A program made the position numbers and the translations under genes. Shown piece by piece: positions 1-6,983 of a stretch of 45,112 bases of DNA; position 1 is the stretch's first letter, and each line of letters opens with the position of its first letter. The stretch spans positions 1 to 45,112 of the forward strand of contig CATISE010000059.1 of NCBI GenBank assembly GCA_949538655.1, read 5' to 3'. The notes under the pieces were generated by a model. The model was not told the DNA's origin, did not search any database, and was given only the letters and a program-made list of their open reading frames with translations. The DNA comes from Marine Group II euryarchaeote MED-G33. GTDB lineage: Archaea > Thermoplasmatota > Poseidoniia > Poseidoniales > Thalassarchaeaceae.

Positions 1-314
1 CAATCCCTGCATTTGCAGCCGCACCGGCACTGGTTGTTGTAGGCGCCATGATGATGAAGGGTGCTGCAGAAATCGATTGGAATGACAAAGAAATGGCCAT
101 TCCAGCCTTCGTCACAATTGCGATGATGCCCTTCACTTATTCCATTGCGAATGGAATTGCTTGGGGTGTCATCACATACGTGCTAATCAAGATGGCTATG
201 CAGAAGTGGAACGACCTCAATCCAGTAATGTACACAGTTGCTGGACTGTTGCTTATGTTTTACCTCGGCCCTGGTGACCAAACCACCTTCGAGTGGTTGT
301 TCAGTTACCTCTGA
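1..314 (+). CDS. NCS2-family purine permease (AzgA/GhxP type), C-terminal fragment
   Basis: Only the last ~104 codons are present; the reading frame is open to the left edge in the frame of the ATG at 48. The fragment reads IPAFAAAPALVVVGAMMMKG, then a stretch ending IDWNDKE, then AIPAFVTIAMMPFTYSIANG and a final hydrophobic helix. The block with AIPAF, PFTYSIANGIAWG and a closing amphipathic helix is typical of the AzgA-like branch of NCS2 adenine/guanine/hypoxanthine transporters, which are inner-membrane symporters. A hypoxanthine phosphoribosyltransferase gene 1 kb downstream fits purine salvage. A strong terminator follows the stop at 337-366, so this gene ends its own transcription unit. 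The family is clear; the exact purine specificity cannot be read from this fragment. Confidence 0.85.
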   Translation, partial: IPAFAAAPALVVVGAMMMKGAAEIDWNDKEMAIPAFVTIAMMPFTYSIANGIAWGVITYVLIKMAMQKWNDLNPVMYTVAGLLLMFYLGPGDQTTFEWLFSYL

Positions 315-336
315 GCAAGATAACACACTGGGAATT

Positions 337-366
337 GCCCGGGTCCTTCGGGGCCCGGGCTTTTTC
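337..366 (+). terminator. Hairpin terminator after the purine permease
   Basis: A perfect 7-bp stem, GCCCGGG (337-343) with CCCGGGC (354-360), encloses a 10-base loop and is followed immediately by a T run starting at 361. It lies 22 bases after the permease stop. This is an intrinsic-type terminator, which Archaea also use in the form of U-rich 3' ends. Confidence 0.8.
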
Positions 367-383
367 CAACTCAATTTTTTGGC

Positions 384-401
384 GGTGTAGTAAATTACAC
401 C
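384..401. promoter_or_regulatory. Inverted repeat, candidate operator upstream of the aquaporin-like gene
   Basis: GGTGTA (384-389) and TACACC (396-401) form a perfect 6-bp inverted repeat with an AT-rich 6-base spacer (GTAAAT). It lies about 20 bases beyond the permease terminator and upstream of TATA-like AT-rich sequence at 402-437. The dyad, with half sites about one turn apart, suits a dimeric DNA-binding protein. No regulator is identified; function is inferred from position and symmetry only. Confidence 0.35.
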
Positions 402-543
402 TAATATCAACACATACATCGGTTTATCGCTATAACCCCTCAAATGGCCGTTCCAAGGAGAATGTAAGTAGAACCTTTCATAAGTAGTTCGAAGACGAAC
501 GCTAGTTAATCGCTTGAGGGCGGTAAATGAAAAGGTGAATGAA

Positions 544-1155
544 ATGGATATAGATATGAAAGCAATGAAGGCTGAAATCGGGGGCGCATTCGTGCTCTCC
601 TGGATGGTCTTTGCAATGGGATTGGGATCCATCGAAGGCGCTGTCGTTCTGGCAGTTCTTTGGATGGCATTCAGTGGTGCGCACATCTTGCCAGTTGTCA
701 CATGGTCACACATCATGACCGGTGACTTGGCAGATACTGAGGGCAACTGGATGGCAAATGGAATGCGCTTGGTAGGCCAAATGGTTGGTGCTATCGCCGC
801 TATTCTATTGGCAACCGAAGCTGGTGGAATTGAAACCGGCTGGAGTGCCACAGACATGTGGATTCCTGACATCGCAGACCACGTCTGGCATGTAATCGGT
901 ATGATTGCAGCTGGTGCAGTTTGGTGGCAGGTGCACACCCGATGCGATTCCGCATGGGCAAGTGCATTTGGTCTAATGGTACTTGGTGGAGCAATGACCC
1001 TAACCGGAGCACACGAGATGGGAGCATCCATCACAAGTGCAGGCGATGGAATCGTTGACACGGCTGTTAACTGGATTTGTGACGGCCTATTCGTCGGTAT
1101 TGGTGCCTTTGTAGGCTGCCAGGCTGATGCCCTTATGGGCGGCGAAGAAGAGTAA
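544..1155 (+). CDS. MIP/aquaporin-like membrane protein lacking both NPA motifs
   Basis: A 203-residue protein predicted to have six membrane helices in two similar halves. The first half contains SGAHILPVVTW where aquaporins have SGAHxNPAVT. The second contains TGAHEMGASITSAGD where aquaporins have SGAHxNPARSxGP. The spacing of helix 1 (AEIGGAF...), the post-loop helix with RLVGQMVGA, and the last helix also follow the aquaporin pattern. Both Asn-Pro-Ala boxes are replaced (LPV and MGA), and the selectivity-filter arginine that normally follows the second box is missing. It is therefore unlikely to be an ordinary water or glycerol channel. The ATG at 544 was chosen because AAGGTGA lies just upstream; in-frame TTG (514) and GTG (535) codons are less likely. 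The gene stands alone between two strong terminators. Family assignment is by eye and moderately secure; substrate unknown. Confidence 0.65.
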   Translation: MDIDMKAMKAEIGGAFVLSWMVFAMGLGSIEGAVVLAVLWMAFSGAHILPVVTWSHIMTGDLADTEGNWMANGMRLVGQMVGAIAAILLATEAGGIETGWSATDMWIPDIADHVWHVIGMIAAGAVWWQVHTRCDSAWASAFGLMVLGGAMTLTGAHEMGASITSAGDGIVDTAVNWICDGLFVGIGAFVGCQADALMGGEEE

Positions 1156-1200
1156 GTAAAACCACTCTGAACGCAAACACAAGATTACACACATGTCCTT

Positions 1201-1238
1201 CAGGGGCGCTTCGGCGCCCCTGAGGGGCATTTTTTTTG
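1201..1238 (+). terminator. UUCG-tetraloop terminator after the aquaporin-like gene
   Basis: A perfect 9-bp stem, CAGGGGCGC (1201-1209) with GCGCCCCTG (1214-1222), is closed by a TTCG tetraloop. It is followed 8 bases later by a run of eight T at 1231-1238. This is one of the strongest hairpin-plus-T-tract structures in the window. Confidence 0.85.
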
Positions 1239-1250
1239 TATCAAATTCTT

Positions 1251-1258
1251 CAATAAAG
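1251..1258 (+). promoter_or_regulatory. TATA-like box for the hpt gene
   Basis: CAATAAAG sits about 24 bases before the ATG at 1278, and no Shine-Dalgarno sequence lies between them. An archaeal TATA box at this distance would put transcription initiation at or next to the start codon, giving a leaderless mRNA. This supports the 1278 start over the in-frame ATG at 1305. Confidence 0.4.
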
Positions 1259-1277
1259 AGGCGTCCACTCGCAGAAC

Positions 1278-1868
1278 ATGGGCGAGCAGACGACGACCAT
1301 CGACATGCGTGTCGAATTACTCAAAGACAGTGTTGTGAAAGCGCCTGTCGTTTGGAAGGAAGGATACCCTTACTTTGTGCACCCCTTGTCAGATGGAGTT
1401 CCAAGACAATCTGCTGAGTTGCTCAGAGCCGCTCGTGATTTGATTTCAGAGGGTGTCGACTGGGATTCAATCGATATCATCCTGGGTCTTGAAGCGATGG
1501 GAATCCCATTGGCTGCAGCCCTGTGCCTCTCTAGTGGCAAACCACTGGTCATTGGCCGTAAACGACAGTATGGGCTGCCAGGTGAAGTTTCAATCGATCA
1601 ATCGACAGGATACTCGAAGGGTGAAATATTCCTGAATGATATCGATAAAGGGGCCCGTGTACTGATTGTAGATGATGTCGTGAGCACAGGTGGAACATTA
1701 CACCCCGTATTGAAGGCGGTTGAAGAAAGTGGAGCGATTGTACAAGATTGTTGGATTGTCTTTGAGAAAGGTGAGGGCATGAACAATATCAGATCTTCAG
1801 GTGATTGGCCGTTGAATAGTTTGGTCAGAATCGAAATGCAAGGTGACAAAATCGTTGTCCTCGAATGA
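1278..1868 (+). CDS. hpt: Hypoxanthine/guanine phosphoribosyltransferase (archaeal Hpt type)
   Basis: A 196-residue purine salvage enzyme that transfers the phosphoribosyl group of PRPP to hypoxanthine or guanine. The PRPP-binding signature VLIVDDVVSTGGT is at residues 128-140. Archaeal Hpt landmarks are YFVHPLSDGVP (32-42), LEAMGIPLAAAL (71-82), RKRQYGLPGE (94-103) and TGYSKGE (110-116). Length matches the archaeal family, usually 180-200 residues. Residues 1-9 are extra compared with a start at 1305 (MRVELLKDS...); the upstream TATA-like box favours 1278 and a leaderless message. The adenine phosphoribosyltransferase family is the closest alternative, but the motif set fits archaeal HGPRT better. 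A permease for purines upstream is consistent with a salvage role. A palindromic hairpin follows the stop. Confidence 0.88.
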   Translation: MGEQTTTIDMRVELLKDSVVKAPVVWKEGYPYFVHPLSDGVPRQSAELLRAARDLISEGVDWDSIDIILGLEAMGIPLAAALCLSSGKPLVIGRKRQYGLPGEVSIDQSTGYSKGEIFLNDIDKGARVLIVDDVVSTGGTLHPVLKAVEESGAIVQDCWIVFEKGEGMNNIRSSGDWPLNSLVRIEMQGDKIVVLE

Positions 1869-1869
1869 T

Positions 1870-1887
1870 TCCACCCTATAGGGTGGA
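1870..1887 (+). terminator. 18-bp perfect palindrome directly after hpt
   Basis: TCCACCCTATAGGGTGGA is a perfect palindrome starting 1 base after the hpt stop codon. It can form a GC-rich hairpin but lacks a T tract. A related hairpin (TCCACC-TAC-GGTGGA) follows orc1/cdc6 at 4321. Position just after stop codons suggests a 3'-end signal. The central TATA also makes a promoter or operator role for dph2 possible. Confidence 0.45.
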
Positions 1888-1927
1888 TTCATCAAGGAGG
1901 GGTTGGACGGCGTCATGAGGCAGCCGC

Positions 1928-3037
1928 ATGGACATGGACAAACATGACTTCGAACTCGACGAATTGATCGAGCGGATTAAGTCCAACGACAATCGCCTCG
2001 TCGCATTGCAAGTCCCTGAGGGCCTGAAGATGCAAGCATTGGACATGATGGATTCTATAGAAGAAGAAACTTCGGCCAAGATTATCCTTGCAGCAGACCC
2101 CTGTTATGGCGCCTGCGATCTGGTCCATGACAAGATGCAACGCATGGGTGTGGAACTGGTTGCACACATGGGTCACTCTCAGATGAACATCGATTCAGGA
2201 ATGCCGACCCAATTCATCAACGTGACATACGAAGGAGACCCGGCAATCGACCCCGTTCTACCCATTCTGGCTCAACATCGTGCCATTGCAGAACAGCGAT
2301 TGAACGATGCCAATTCTGATTCAGGGGTATCCGAGGAAGAAGCACAGGATCGCTTCCTCGACGCTGTAGGCCGTGTAGCCCCATTGAGTGGTACAAAGTT
2401 GGGTTTGGTCGGTAGTATCCAGCATTTGCACCTTATTTTCGATTACAAAGAGCGTCTTGAGGCAGCTGGTTTTGAGGTTGAAGTACCCGTTGGGGGTGCT
2501 CGCCTAACCTTCCCTGGACAAGTGCTGGGGTGCAATTACTCTGGAGACCAGGACGATATTGGGCACTATCTGTTCCTTGGAAGTGGGGACTTCCACCCCA
2601 TCGGTTTGGTTTTGCACACAGGCAAGCCATTGGCCATGCTCGATCCTTACTCTGGTGATGCCGAAGAAATGTCGTTTGAACGAATTGAAAGAATCCTAAG
2701 ACAGCGATTTGGACTCATCATCGCTTGTGATCAAGCGAAAACATTTGGAATCCTCATTGGTGAAAAACCGGGACAAATGCGTCGTACACTTGCATTGCGA
2801 ATGAAGAAGATTCTCGAAAAGCATGGTAAAAAGGGCTACTTATTGGCTTTGGAGCACGTCGGGCCTGAACTGATTGACTTCTACCCCGTGGATGCATTTG
2901 TCAATACCGCATGCCCACGAATTGCAATCGATGATTCAGTTCGATATGCTAAGCCACTGATTACACCATTTGAGCTTGAAGTTGCTCTGGGCGAGAAAAA
3001 GTGGGAAATGGGATATCAATTCGACGAGATCCCCTGA
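1928..3037 (+). CDS. dph2: Diphthamide biosynthesis enzyme Dph2 (2-(3-amino-3-carboxypropyl)histidine synthase)
   Basis: A 369-residue radical-SAM-type enzyme that transfers the 3-amino-3-carboxypropyl group of SAM to the target histidine of elongation factor 2, the first step of diphthamide synthesis. The three cysteines that hold the unusual 4Fe-4S cluster are visible: DPCYGACD (C59), VLGCNYSG (C202) and NTACPRIAIDD (C329). The N-terminal VALQVPEGL and the central GHS are also family marks. Archaeal Dph2 acts as a homodimer and is usually 320-370 residues. A second in-frame ATG at 1934 is an equally possible start. The following gene's frame runs back into the 3' end of dph2, but its best start is downstream. 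A hydrophilic insert rich in Asp, Ser and Glu at about 125-142 looks lineage-specific. Confidence 0.93.
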   Translation: MDMDKHDFELDELIERIKSNDNRLVALQVPEGLKMQALDMMDSIEEETSAKIILAADPCYGACDLVHDKMQRMGVELVAHMGHSQMNIDSGMPTQFINVTYEGDPAIDPVLPILAQHRAIAEQRLNDANSDSGVSEEEAQDRFLDAVGRVAPLSGTKLGLVGSIQHLHLIFDYKERLEAAGFEVEVPVGGARLTFPGQVLGCNYSGDQDDIGHYLFLGSGDFHPIGLVLHTGKPLAMLDPYSGDAEEMSFERIERILRQRFGLIIACDQAKTFGILIGEKPGQMRRTLALRMKKILEKHGKKGYLLALEHVGPELIDFYPVDAFVNTACPRIAIDDSVRYAKPLITPFELEVALGEKKWEMGYQFDEIP

Positions 3038-3128
3038 GGCTCGCATACCCGCGCGCGACACGCCATCGGGTGCGTACACGCGTGTGGCATTGCATATCTT
3101 CAAGAACAGCCAACAGTGGGAGCCCTCG
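3038..3128 (+). other. CpG-dense spacer between dph2 and orc1/cdc6
   Basis: This 91-base spacer contains CCCGCGCGCGACACG and the perfect 10-bp palindrome ACACGCGTGT (3076-3085), and is clearly more GC- and CpG-rich than its surroundings. The cdc6 reading frame stays open across it, with an in-frame GTG at 3084. Either the Cdc6 protein has an N-terminal extension or this is its promoter or autoregulatory region. No TATA box was seen. Confidence 0.35.
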
Positions 3129-4301
3129 ATGGCTGAATACCTGAATCGGATTGGCGCGGGCCTCATCTTGCTCGATGCGGCGCCACTTTCCTACGATTGG
3201 GTGCCCCCAAATGTCGTTGGCCGCGAAGAAGAACAGGGACAACTCGCTTCGATGTTTGCCAGTATTGGAACCCCTGGAGTTTCCTGTAGGGCCGTGATTA
3301 CAGGCAATGTCGGAAGTGGTAAAACAGTCCTCAGTCGTTCTTTTGGAGAGGATTTATCGCGACACCTTTCTGGTGTGAGGAACATACAACCTGTTCACGT
3401 GAACTGTCGAAACCACCCCTCAACATCACAAGTCCTTCAGCGGATCGCGAAGTCACTGGATGACCGTCATCCAGATCGTGGATTCTCTGCGTCAGAAGTG
3501 ATCCAAGGTATACGCCGCAATCTTCGAACTCGTAATCAGCACATGTTACTCATTCTCGATGAAGTGGATGTTCTACTTCGTAGAGAAAGTGGTGATCTCC
3601 TCTACCAACTCTTGCGAATCGATGAGGGGCGGGATGAATCAGGTACACTATCTCTTATTCTCATCAGTCAAGAACAAGTTTTAGACCAACTAGAAGGTGC
3701 CATCATCTCTCGCTTTGGCCGATCAAATCATCTGGCATTGAAACCCTATTCGGAGTCACAGCTATCTGCAATCGCAGGACAACGATCAGCACTTGCAACG
3801 CGTACAGGTTCAGTGAGTGAGGATATTCTTACATTGATAGGGCAAGCCTCTTCAGACACCGGGGATGCACGTGTTGCAATCGAATTGTTGGAGGCAGCAG
3901 TTATGCGAGCAGAGAAGGGTGGTTTCCGTGAGGTTGAACCCAATCATGTTCAGCGTGACGCTGCATCTCGAAGTCGTGCGGTTGAACCCAGTGTGGTCGA
4001 TGAACTCAACCACCATGAGCAATTGATCCTGCTCGCAATTTGTCGGCGTCTAAGAAGGGACCCCGAGGTGACCTCTGGAGATGCTGAAAAATTGTATCAG
4101 GTCGTTTGTGAAGAATATGAGGTCAAGCCACGTGGACATACAACCTTCTGGAAATACCTGAAGACACTGGAAACACGTGGATTGATGGAAACACGCACTG
4201 GGACAGCGAAGGCCGGCAGGGGTCGAACACAACATATCACAATGCCACAAAGTTTGCCAGGACAACTGGAAAACCGCCTTGAACATGCCCTAAAGCGATG
4301 A
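3129..4301 (+). CDS. orc1/cdc6: Orc1/Cdc6 replication initiator ATPase
   Basis: A 390-residue AAA+ initiator that binds origins and helps load MCM. Visible motifs are the Orc/Cdc6 entry (NVVGREEE, 28-35), Walker A GNVGSGKT (59-66), Walker B LILDEVD (141-147), sensor 1 around LILIS (176-180), and the arginine finger SRFG (194-197). An alpha-helical lid carrying GDARVAIELLEAA comes next, followed by a C-terminal winged helix from about residue 295 to 390 (LILLAICRRL...TTFWKYLKTLETRGL). Length fits archaeal Orc1/Cdc6, about 400 residues. The ATG at 3129 was chosen because the frame upstream runs into dph2 and the typical Orc1 N-terminus starts a little before the VGRE box. A GTG at 3084 is the alternative. 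Archaeal orc1/cdc6 genes often lie near an origin; the nearest origin-like sequence here is at 10311-10479. Confidence 0.93.
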   Translation: MAEYLNRIGAGLILLDAAPLSYDWVPPNVVGREEEQGQLASMFASIGTPGVSCRAVITGNVGSGKTVLSRSFGEDLSRHLSGVRNIQPVHVNCRNHPSTSQVLQRIAKSLDDRHPDRGFSASEVIQGIRRNLRTRNQHMLLILDEVDVLLRRESGDLLYQLLRIDEGRDESGTLSLILISQEQVLDQLEGAIISRFGRSNHLALKPYSESQLSAIAGQRSALATRTGSVSEDILTLIGQASSDTGDARVAIELLEAAVMRAEKGGFREVEPNHVQRDAASRSRAVEPSVVDELNHHEQLILLAICRRLRRDPEVTSGDAEKLYQVVCEEYEVKPRGHTTFWKYLKTLETRGLMETRTGTAKAGRGRTQHITMPQSLPGQLENRLEHALKR

Positions 4302-4320
4302 TTTTCAATAAACCACCCCA

Positions 4321-4335
4321 TCCACCTACGGTGGA
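4321..4335 (+). terminator. Hairpin after orc1/cdc6
   Basis: TCCACC (4321-4326) and GGTGGA (4330-4335) form a perfect 6-bp stem with a TAC loop, 19 bases after the cdc6 stop. There is no T tract. It resembles the palindrome after hpt at 1870, which suggests a shared 3'-end signal. Confidence 0.4.
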
Positions 4336-4349
4336 ATCGGCCGAACCGC

Positions 4350-4357
4350 TCTTATAG
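4350..4357 (+). promoter_or_regulatory. TATA-like box for the rps6e-eif2g cluster
   Basis: TCTTATAG lies about 36 bases before the rps6e ATG at 4393. An archaeal start site about 25 bases downstream would leave a leader of roughly 13 bases holding GAGGATTA, a Shine-Dalgarno-like sequence. The same CGAGGATTA string precedes mvaA at 10574. Confidence 0.45.
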
Positions 4358-4392
4358 GGGGCGTCTGTCGCCGAATCGCACGAGGATTAAGC

Positions 4393-4881
4393 ATGGCTGA
4401 ACAAGTTTTCAAAGCGGTCGTTAACGACACTGACCCTTCAAGTGGAGGAAAGTCGTACGCAATCGACATTAGTGGTTCAAACTACAACCATTTCCTAGGT
4501 AAGAAAATCGGAGATTCCGTGGATGGAATTTTCGTCGGAGATGGCGATGTCACTCTTGGTGGATTCAAACTACAAATTACTGGAGGTTCAGACCTCACTG
4601 GCACACCCATGCGTGTCGATCTTGATGGAGGCGGCCGCAAGAAGGTCCTCGTATCCCCATCTACCGGGTTCAAAGGACACAAGATTGTCAGGAAAAAGGG
4701 CGAACGCTACCGATACACCTACGATGGACTACGAAAGCGTCGAGCCTTCCGTGGCAATGTCATCTCCTCGGACACACGCCAAATCAACCTCAAGGTTGTC
4801 GAGAGTGGTAACAAATCACTCTCTGATATCTTCTCCGGCAGCAGTGATGATGCTGGCGAGGCTGATGATAGTGCGGAGTGA
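4393..4881 (+). CDS. rps6e: Small-subunit ribosomal protein S6e (eS6)
   Basis: A 162-residue 30S ribosomal protein found in Archaea and Eukarya. Family marks are FKAVVNDTDPSSGGKSYAID near the N-terminus, LGKKIGDSVDG, the invariant LQITGGSDLTGTPMR, and GLRKRRAFRGNVIS followed by INLKVV. The conserved core ends near residue 140. The last ~22 residues are an acidic, Ser/Asp/Glu-rich tail (SSDDAGEADDSAE), which is longer than in many archaeal S6e proteins and like other acidic tails in this genome. It begins the cluster S6e, aIF2-gamma, PIN-domain protein, a conserved archaeal arrangement. The ATG at 4393 has GAGGATTA upstream. Confidence 0.95.
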   Translation: MAEQVFKAVVNDTDPSSGGKSYAIDISGSNYNHFLGKKIGDSVDGIFVGDGDVTLGGFKLQITGGSDLTGTPMRVDLDGGGRKKVLVSPSTGFKGHKIVRKKGERYRYTYDGLRKRRAFRGNVISSDTRQINLKVVESGNKSLSDIFSGSSDDAGEADDSAE

Positions 4882-4900
4882 ACAGGAGCTGTGACACCAG

Positions 4901-6148
4901 ATGGCCAAGAAGCGTGAGCTCCCCGGTCAGCCAAAGGTGAACATTGGCCTCGTAGGACACGTCGATCATGGAAAGACTACTCTAACCCAAGCCCTATCTG
5001 GAACTTGGACTGATACGCATTCCGAAGAAAGGAAGCGTGGCATCAGTATCAAACTCGGTTATGCAGACACTGCATTCTATCGCATCAAAGGCGGTGAGAC
5101 TTACCCCATGGGAAAGCGCCCCGATGGCGGCGAAGATGTGGATAAGGAATTACTTCGAGTCGTCTCCTTTGTCGATGCACCTGGCCACGAGACTTTGATG
5201 GCAGTAATGATTTCAGGTTCCTCAATTATGGATGGTGCCCTCCTGTTGATTGCTGCCAACGAAGAATGTCCGCAACCCCAGACTCGTGAGCACCTCATGG
5301 CCCTGGAAATTGCAGGAATTGAGAATATCGTTGTTGTTCAAAACAAGGTTGACTTGGTGAGTCGAGAACGAGCCATGGAATCACATGCAGAAATCAAATC
5401 ATTCCTAGAGGGTACTATTGCTCAAAATGCGCCAGTAATACCAGTCAGTGCCCATCATGATGTCAATCTGGATATTCTCATCGATGCGATTGAAGATACA
5501 ATCCCAACACCTGATTTACGAGAAAAGGAAAATGGATTGATGTATGTCGCTCGATCCTTTGATATCAATCGACCAGGTACTCGCCCTTCTAAATTGAAAG
5601 GAGGGATTATTGGTGGGTCTGTAGTTTCTGGTAATTTCAAGGAAGGTGACGATATTGTCATCGCACCAGGTCGGAAAATTTCCGAAGGTAACAAAGCGAG
5701 ATGGGAGCCCATTGAAACCAAAATATCCAGTGTCCAAAGTGGTGGCTTGAATCTGGATTCGGTTCATGCTGGTGGATTATGTGGAATTGCTACACCATTG
5801 GACCCATTCCACACCAAATCAGACAATTTGTCAGGCCAAGTAATGGCTCGTGCTGGTGAATTACCCCCTGTTTGGGAAACTCTTGATGTCACACTCAACT
5901 TACTGACCGAAATGGTGGCGAGTGGTGAGGGCGATCCTGAGAAAGTTCGCCCACTCCAACCAGGAGAGATGTTGATGCTAAACTCAGCTACTGCAACCAG
6001 TGTCGGGGTGGTTTCTGCGGTCAAAGGGAAAGATGCGACACTGAATTTACGCTTACCGATTTGTGCCCTTTCCGGGAGTCGAATTACCCTCTCTCGCCGC
6101 GTTGGCAGTCGCTGGCGCCTGATTGGACATGGCGTCATTGCAGGGTGA
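4901..6148 (+). CDS. eif2g: Translation initiation factor aIF2 gamma subunit (GTPase)
   Basis: A 415-residue GTPase that, with the alpha and beta subunits, delivers initiator Met-tRNA to the small ribosomal subunit. G1 is GHVDHGKT (19-26). Switch I contains ERKRGISIKLGYAD (43-56). G3 is DAPGH (92-96), G4 is NKVD (148-151), and two beta-barrel domains follow. The segment between the switch I region and G3 (residues 57-88) has no cysteines, whereas most aIF2-gamma proteins carry a Cys4 zinc knuckle there. The flanking motifs are intact, so the protein is probably functional with a zinc-free insert. The gene starts 19 bases after rps6e and its stop is 4 bases before the PIN gene start, so the three genes are probably co-transcribed. 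Confidence 0.95.
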   Translation: MAKKRELPGQPKVNIGLVGHVDHGKTTLTQALSGTWTDTHSEERKRGISIKLGYADTAFYRIKGGETYPMGKRPDGGEDVDKELLRVVSFVDAPGHETLMAVMISGSSIMDGALLLIAANEECPQPQTREHLMALEIAGIENIVVVQNKVDLVSRERAMESHAEIKSFLEGTIAQNAPVIPVSAHHDVNLDILIDAIEDTIPTPDLREKENGLMYVARSFDINRPGTRPSKLKGGIIGGSVVSGNFKEGDDIVIAPGRKISEGNKARWEPIETKISSVQSGGLNLDSVHAGGLCGIATPLDPFHTKSDNLSGQVMARAGELPPVWETLDVTLNLLTEMVASGEGDPEKVRPLQPGEMLMLNSATATSVGVVSAVKGKDATLNLRLPICALSGSRITLSRRVGSRWRLIGHGVIAG

Positions 6149-6152
6149 AATT

Positions 6153-6515
6153 ATGGCGGGCGTGCTCGTCGATTCTTGCGGCTGGGTGGCCGTTGTTGAT
6201 GCACGAATCAACATTGATTTGTCGCTTGAAAATCAAGTCGGACCTGTTGAATTGAAGGTTACTCAGGCCGTCTTAACAGAATTGGAAAAATTAGCAAATC
6301 GAGAGGCGAGGCCATTACTACTCGATTTGTTACATGACCGTTCGGAAATTGTTTCTGGCGAAGGCAGGCATACTGATGATGAATTACTCAATTTAGCCAT
6401 TGAAAACAATTGGCCGGTTTTGACGGTGGACAGAACCCTGAAGGCACGTCTGCATGAAGCAAACGCATCGGTTATCGAAGTCCATGGCTCCAAGGCGTTG
6501 CGATTGATTGAGTAG
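6153..6515 (+). CDS. PIN-domain RNase, FCF1/Utp24-like archaeal type
   Basis: A 120-residue single PIN domain. The acidic residues that bind the catalytic metal are in the expected order: D7 (VLVDSCGWV), E43 (LTELEKL), D75/D76 (GRHTDDELLNLA) and D93 (VLTVDRTLKARL). PIN proteins of this length directly after S6e and aIF2-gamma are a conserved archaeal pattern. They are thought to act in rRNA processing or ribosome maturation rather than as VapC toxins. No antitoxin gene is next to it, which also argues against a toxin. The ATG at 6153 follows AGGGTGA, which overlaps the aIF2-gamma stop. An ATG at 6129 would overlap the preceding gene by 20 bases and is less likely. Confidence 0.85.
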   Translation: MAGVLVDSCGWVAVVDARINIDLSLENQVGPVELKVTQAVLTELEKLANREARPLLLDLLHDRSEIVSGEGRHTDDELLNLAIENNWPVLTVDRTLKARLHEANASVIEVHGSKALRLIE

Positions 6516-6524
6516 GTGTGCAGC

Positions 6525-6983
6525 ATGCCAAGATTCAGCGACGATGGACGTTGGGTATGGGATTATGGTGCAGAAAGGTGGATTCCTGCAAACAAAATCA
6601 ATGATGTTGAAGGATTGAAAAAATTAGGTATCTCAAATATCGTTGTTGAGCCAGGGGGTAAATCGGCCAGTGAATTGAGGACTGGTTCTGGTGAATCGAA
6701 CGTGACTAACCTGAAACTTTTCGCATTCACAATGGCATTTTTTCTCCCTGGAATTGATTATTCCATCTTAGGTTGGATCAAACCGCGAAACAATAAGCAG
6801 ATTTTGTTGGGCATAGGAATTTTCCTCCTTTTTGCGGTTTCACTCGCATCTGCGATTTGTGCTCCATTGGCATTTGCCATCTGGTTATACGGAATCGTTA
6901 CTGTGGCTTATCGGGCAAACAATCGAATTGAGGAAATCGGCGGTTTTAGCTATGATATTAGAGGGGAAAGAATCAATCTCTAA
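6525..6983 (+). CDS. Small membrane protein of unknown function
   Basis: A 152-residue protein not recognised as a named family. The N-terminus is soluble and starts PRFSDDGRWVWDYGAERWIPA, resembling short Trp-rich segments common in small marine archaeal membrane proteins. After about residue 60 come two or three hydrophobic stretches (LFAFTMAFFLPGI; ILLGIGIFLLFAVSLASAICAPLAFAIWLYGIVTVAY). The short hydrophilic tail ends GERINL. The gene begins 9 bases after the PIN gene and may be co-transcribed with it. A GTG at 6516 immediately after the PIN stop is the alternative start; the ATG at 6525 follows AGGTG. Its stop overlaps that of the convergent gene by 4 bases. Confidence 0.7.
   Translation: MPRFSDDGRWVWDYGAERWIPANKINDVEGLKKLGISNIVVEPGGKSASELRTGSGESNVTNLKLFAFTMAFFLPGIDYSILGWIKPRNNKQILLGIGIFLLFAVSLASAICAPLAFAIWLYGIVTVAYRANNRIEEIGGFSYDIRGERINL

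Noticed and set aside
315..543. tRNA or small RNA gene in the spacer after the permease
   Set aside because: No cloverleaf or CCA-type end is seen; the region is explained by a terminator, a dyad and TATA-like sequence, plus a weak 5-bp hairpin at 487-500.
183..1061. 292-codon open frame antisense to the permease end and the aquaporin-like gene
   Set aside because: Composition is Pro/Ser/Cys-rich without domains, it overlaps two terminators and a well-supported gene on the other strand, and it has no sensible start context.
6153..6515. VapC-type toxin interpretation of the PIN protein
   Set aside because: No antitoxin gene is adjacent, and the S6e/aIF2-gamma neighbourhood matches the conserved archaeal FCF1-like PIN arrangement.
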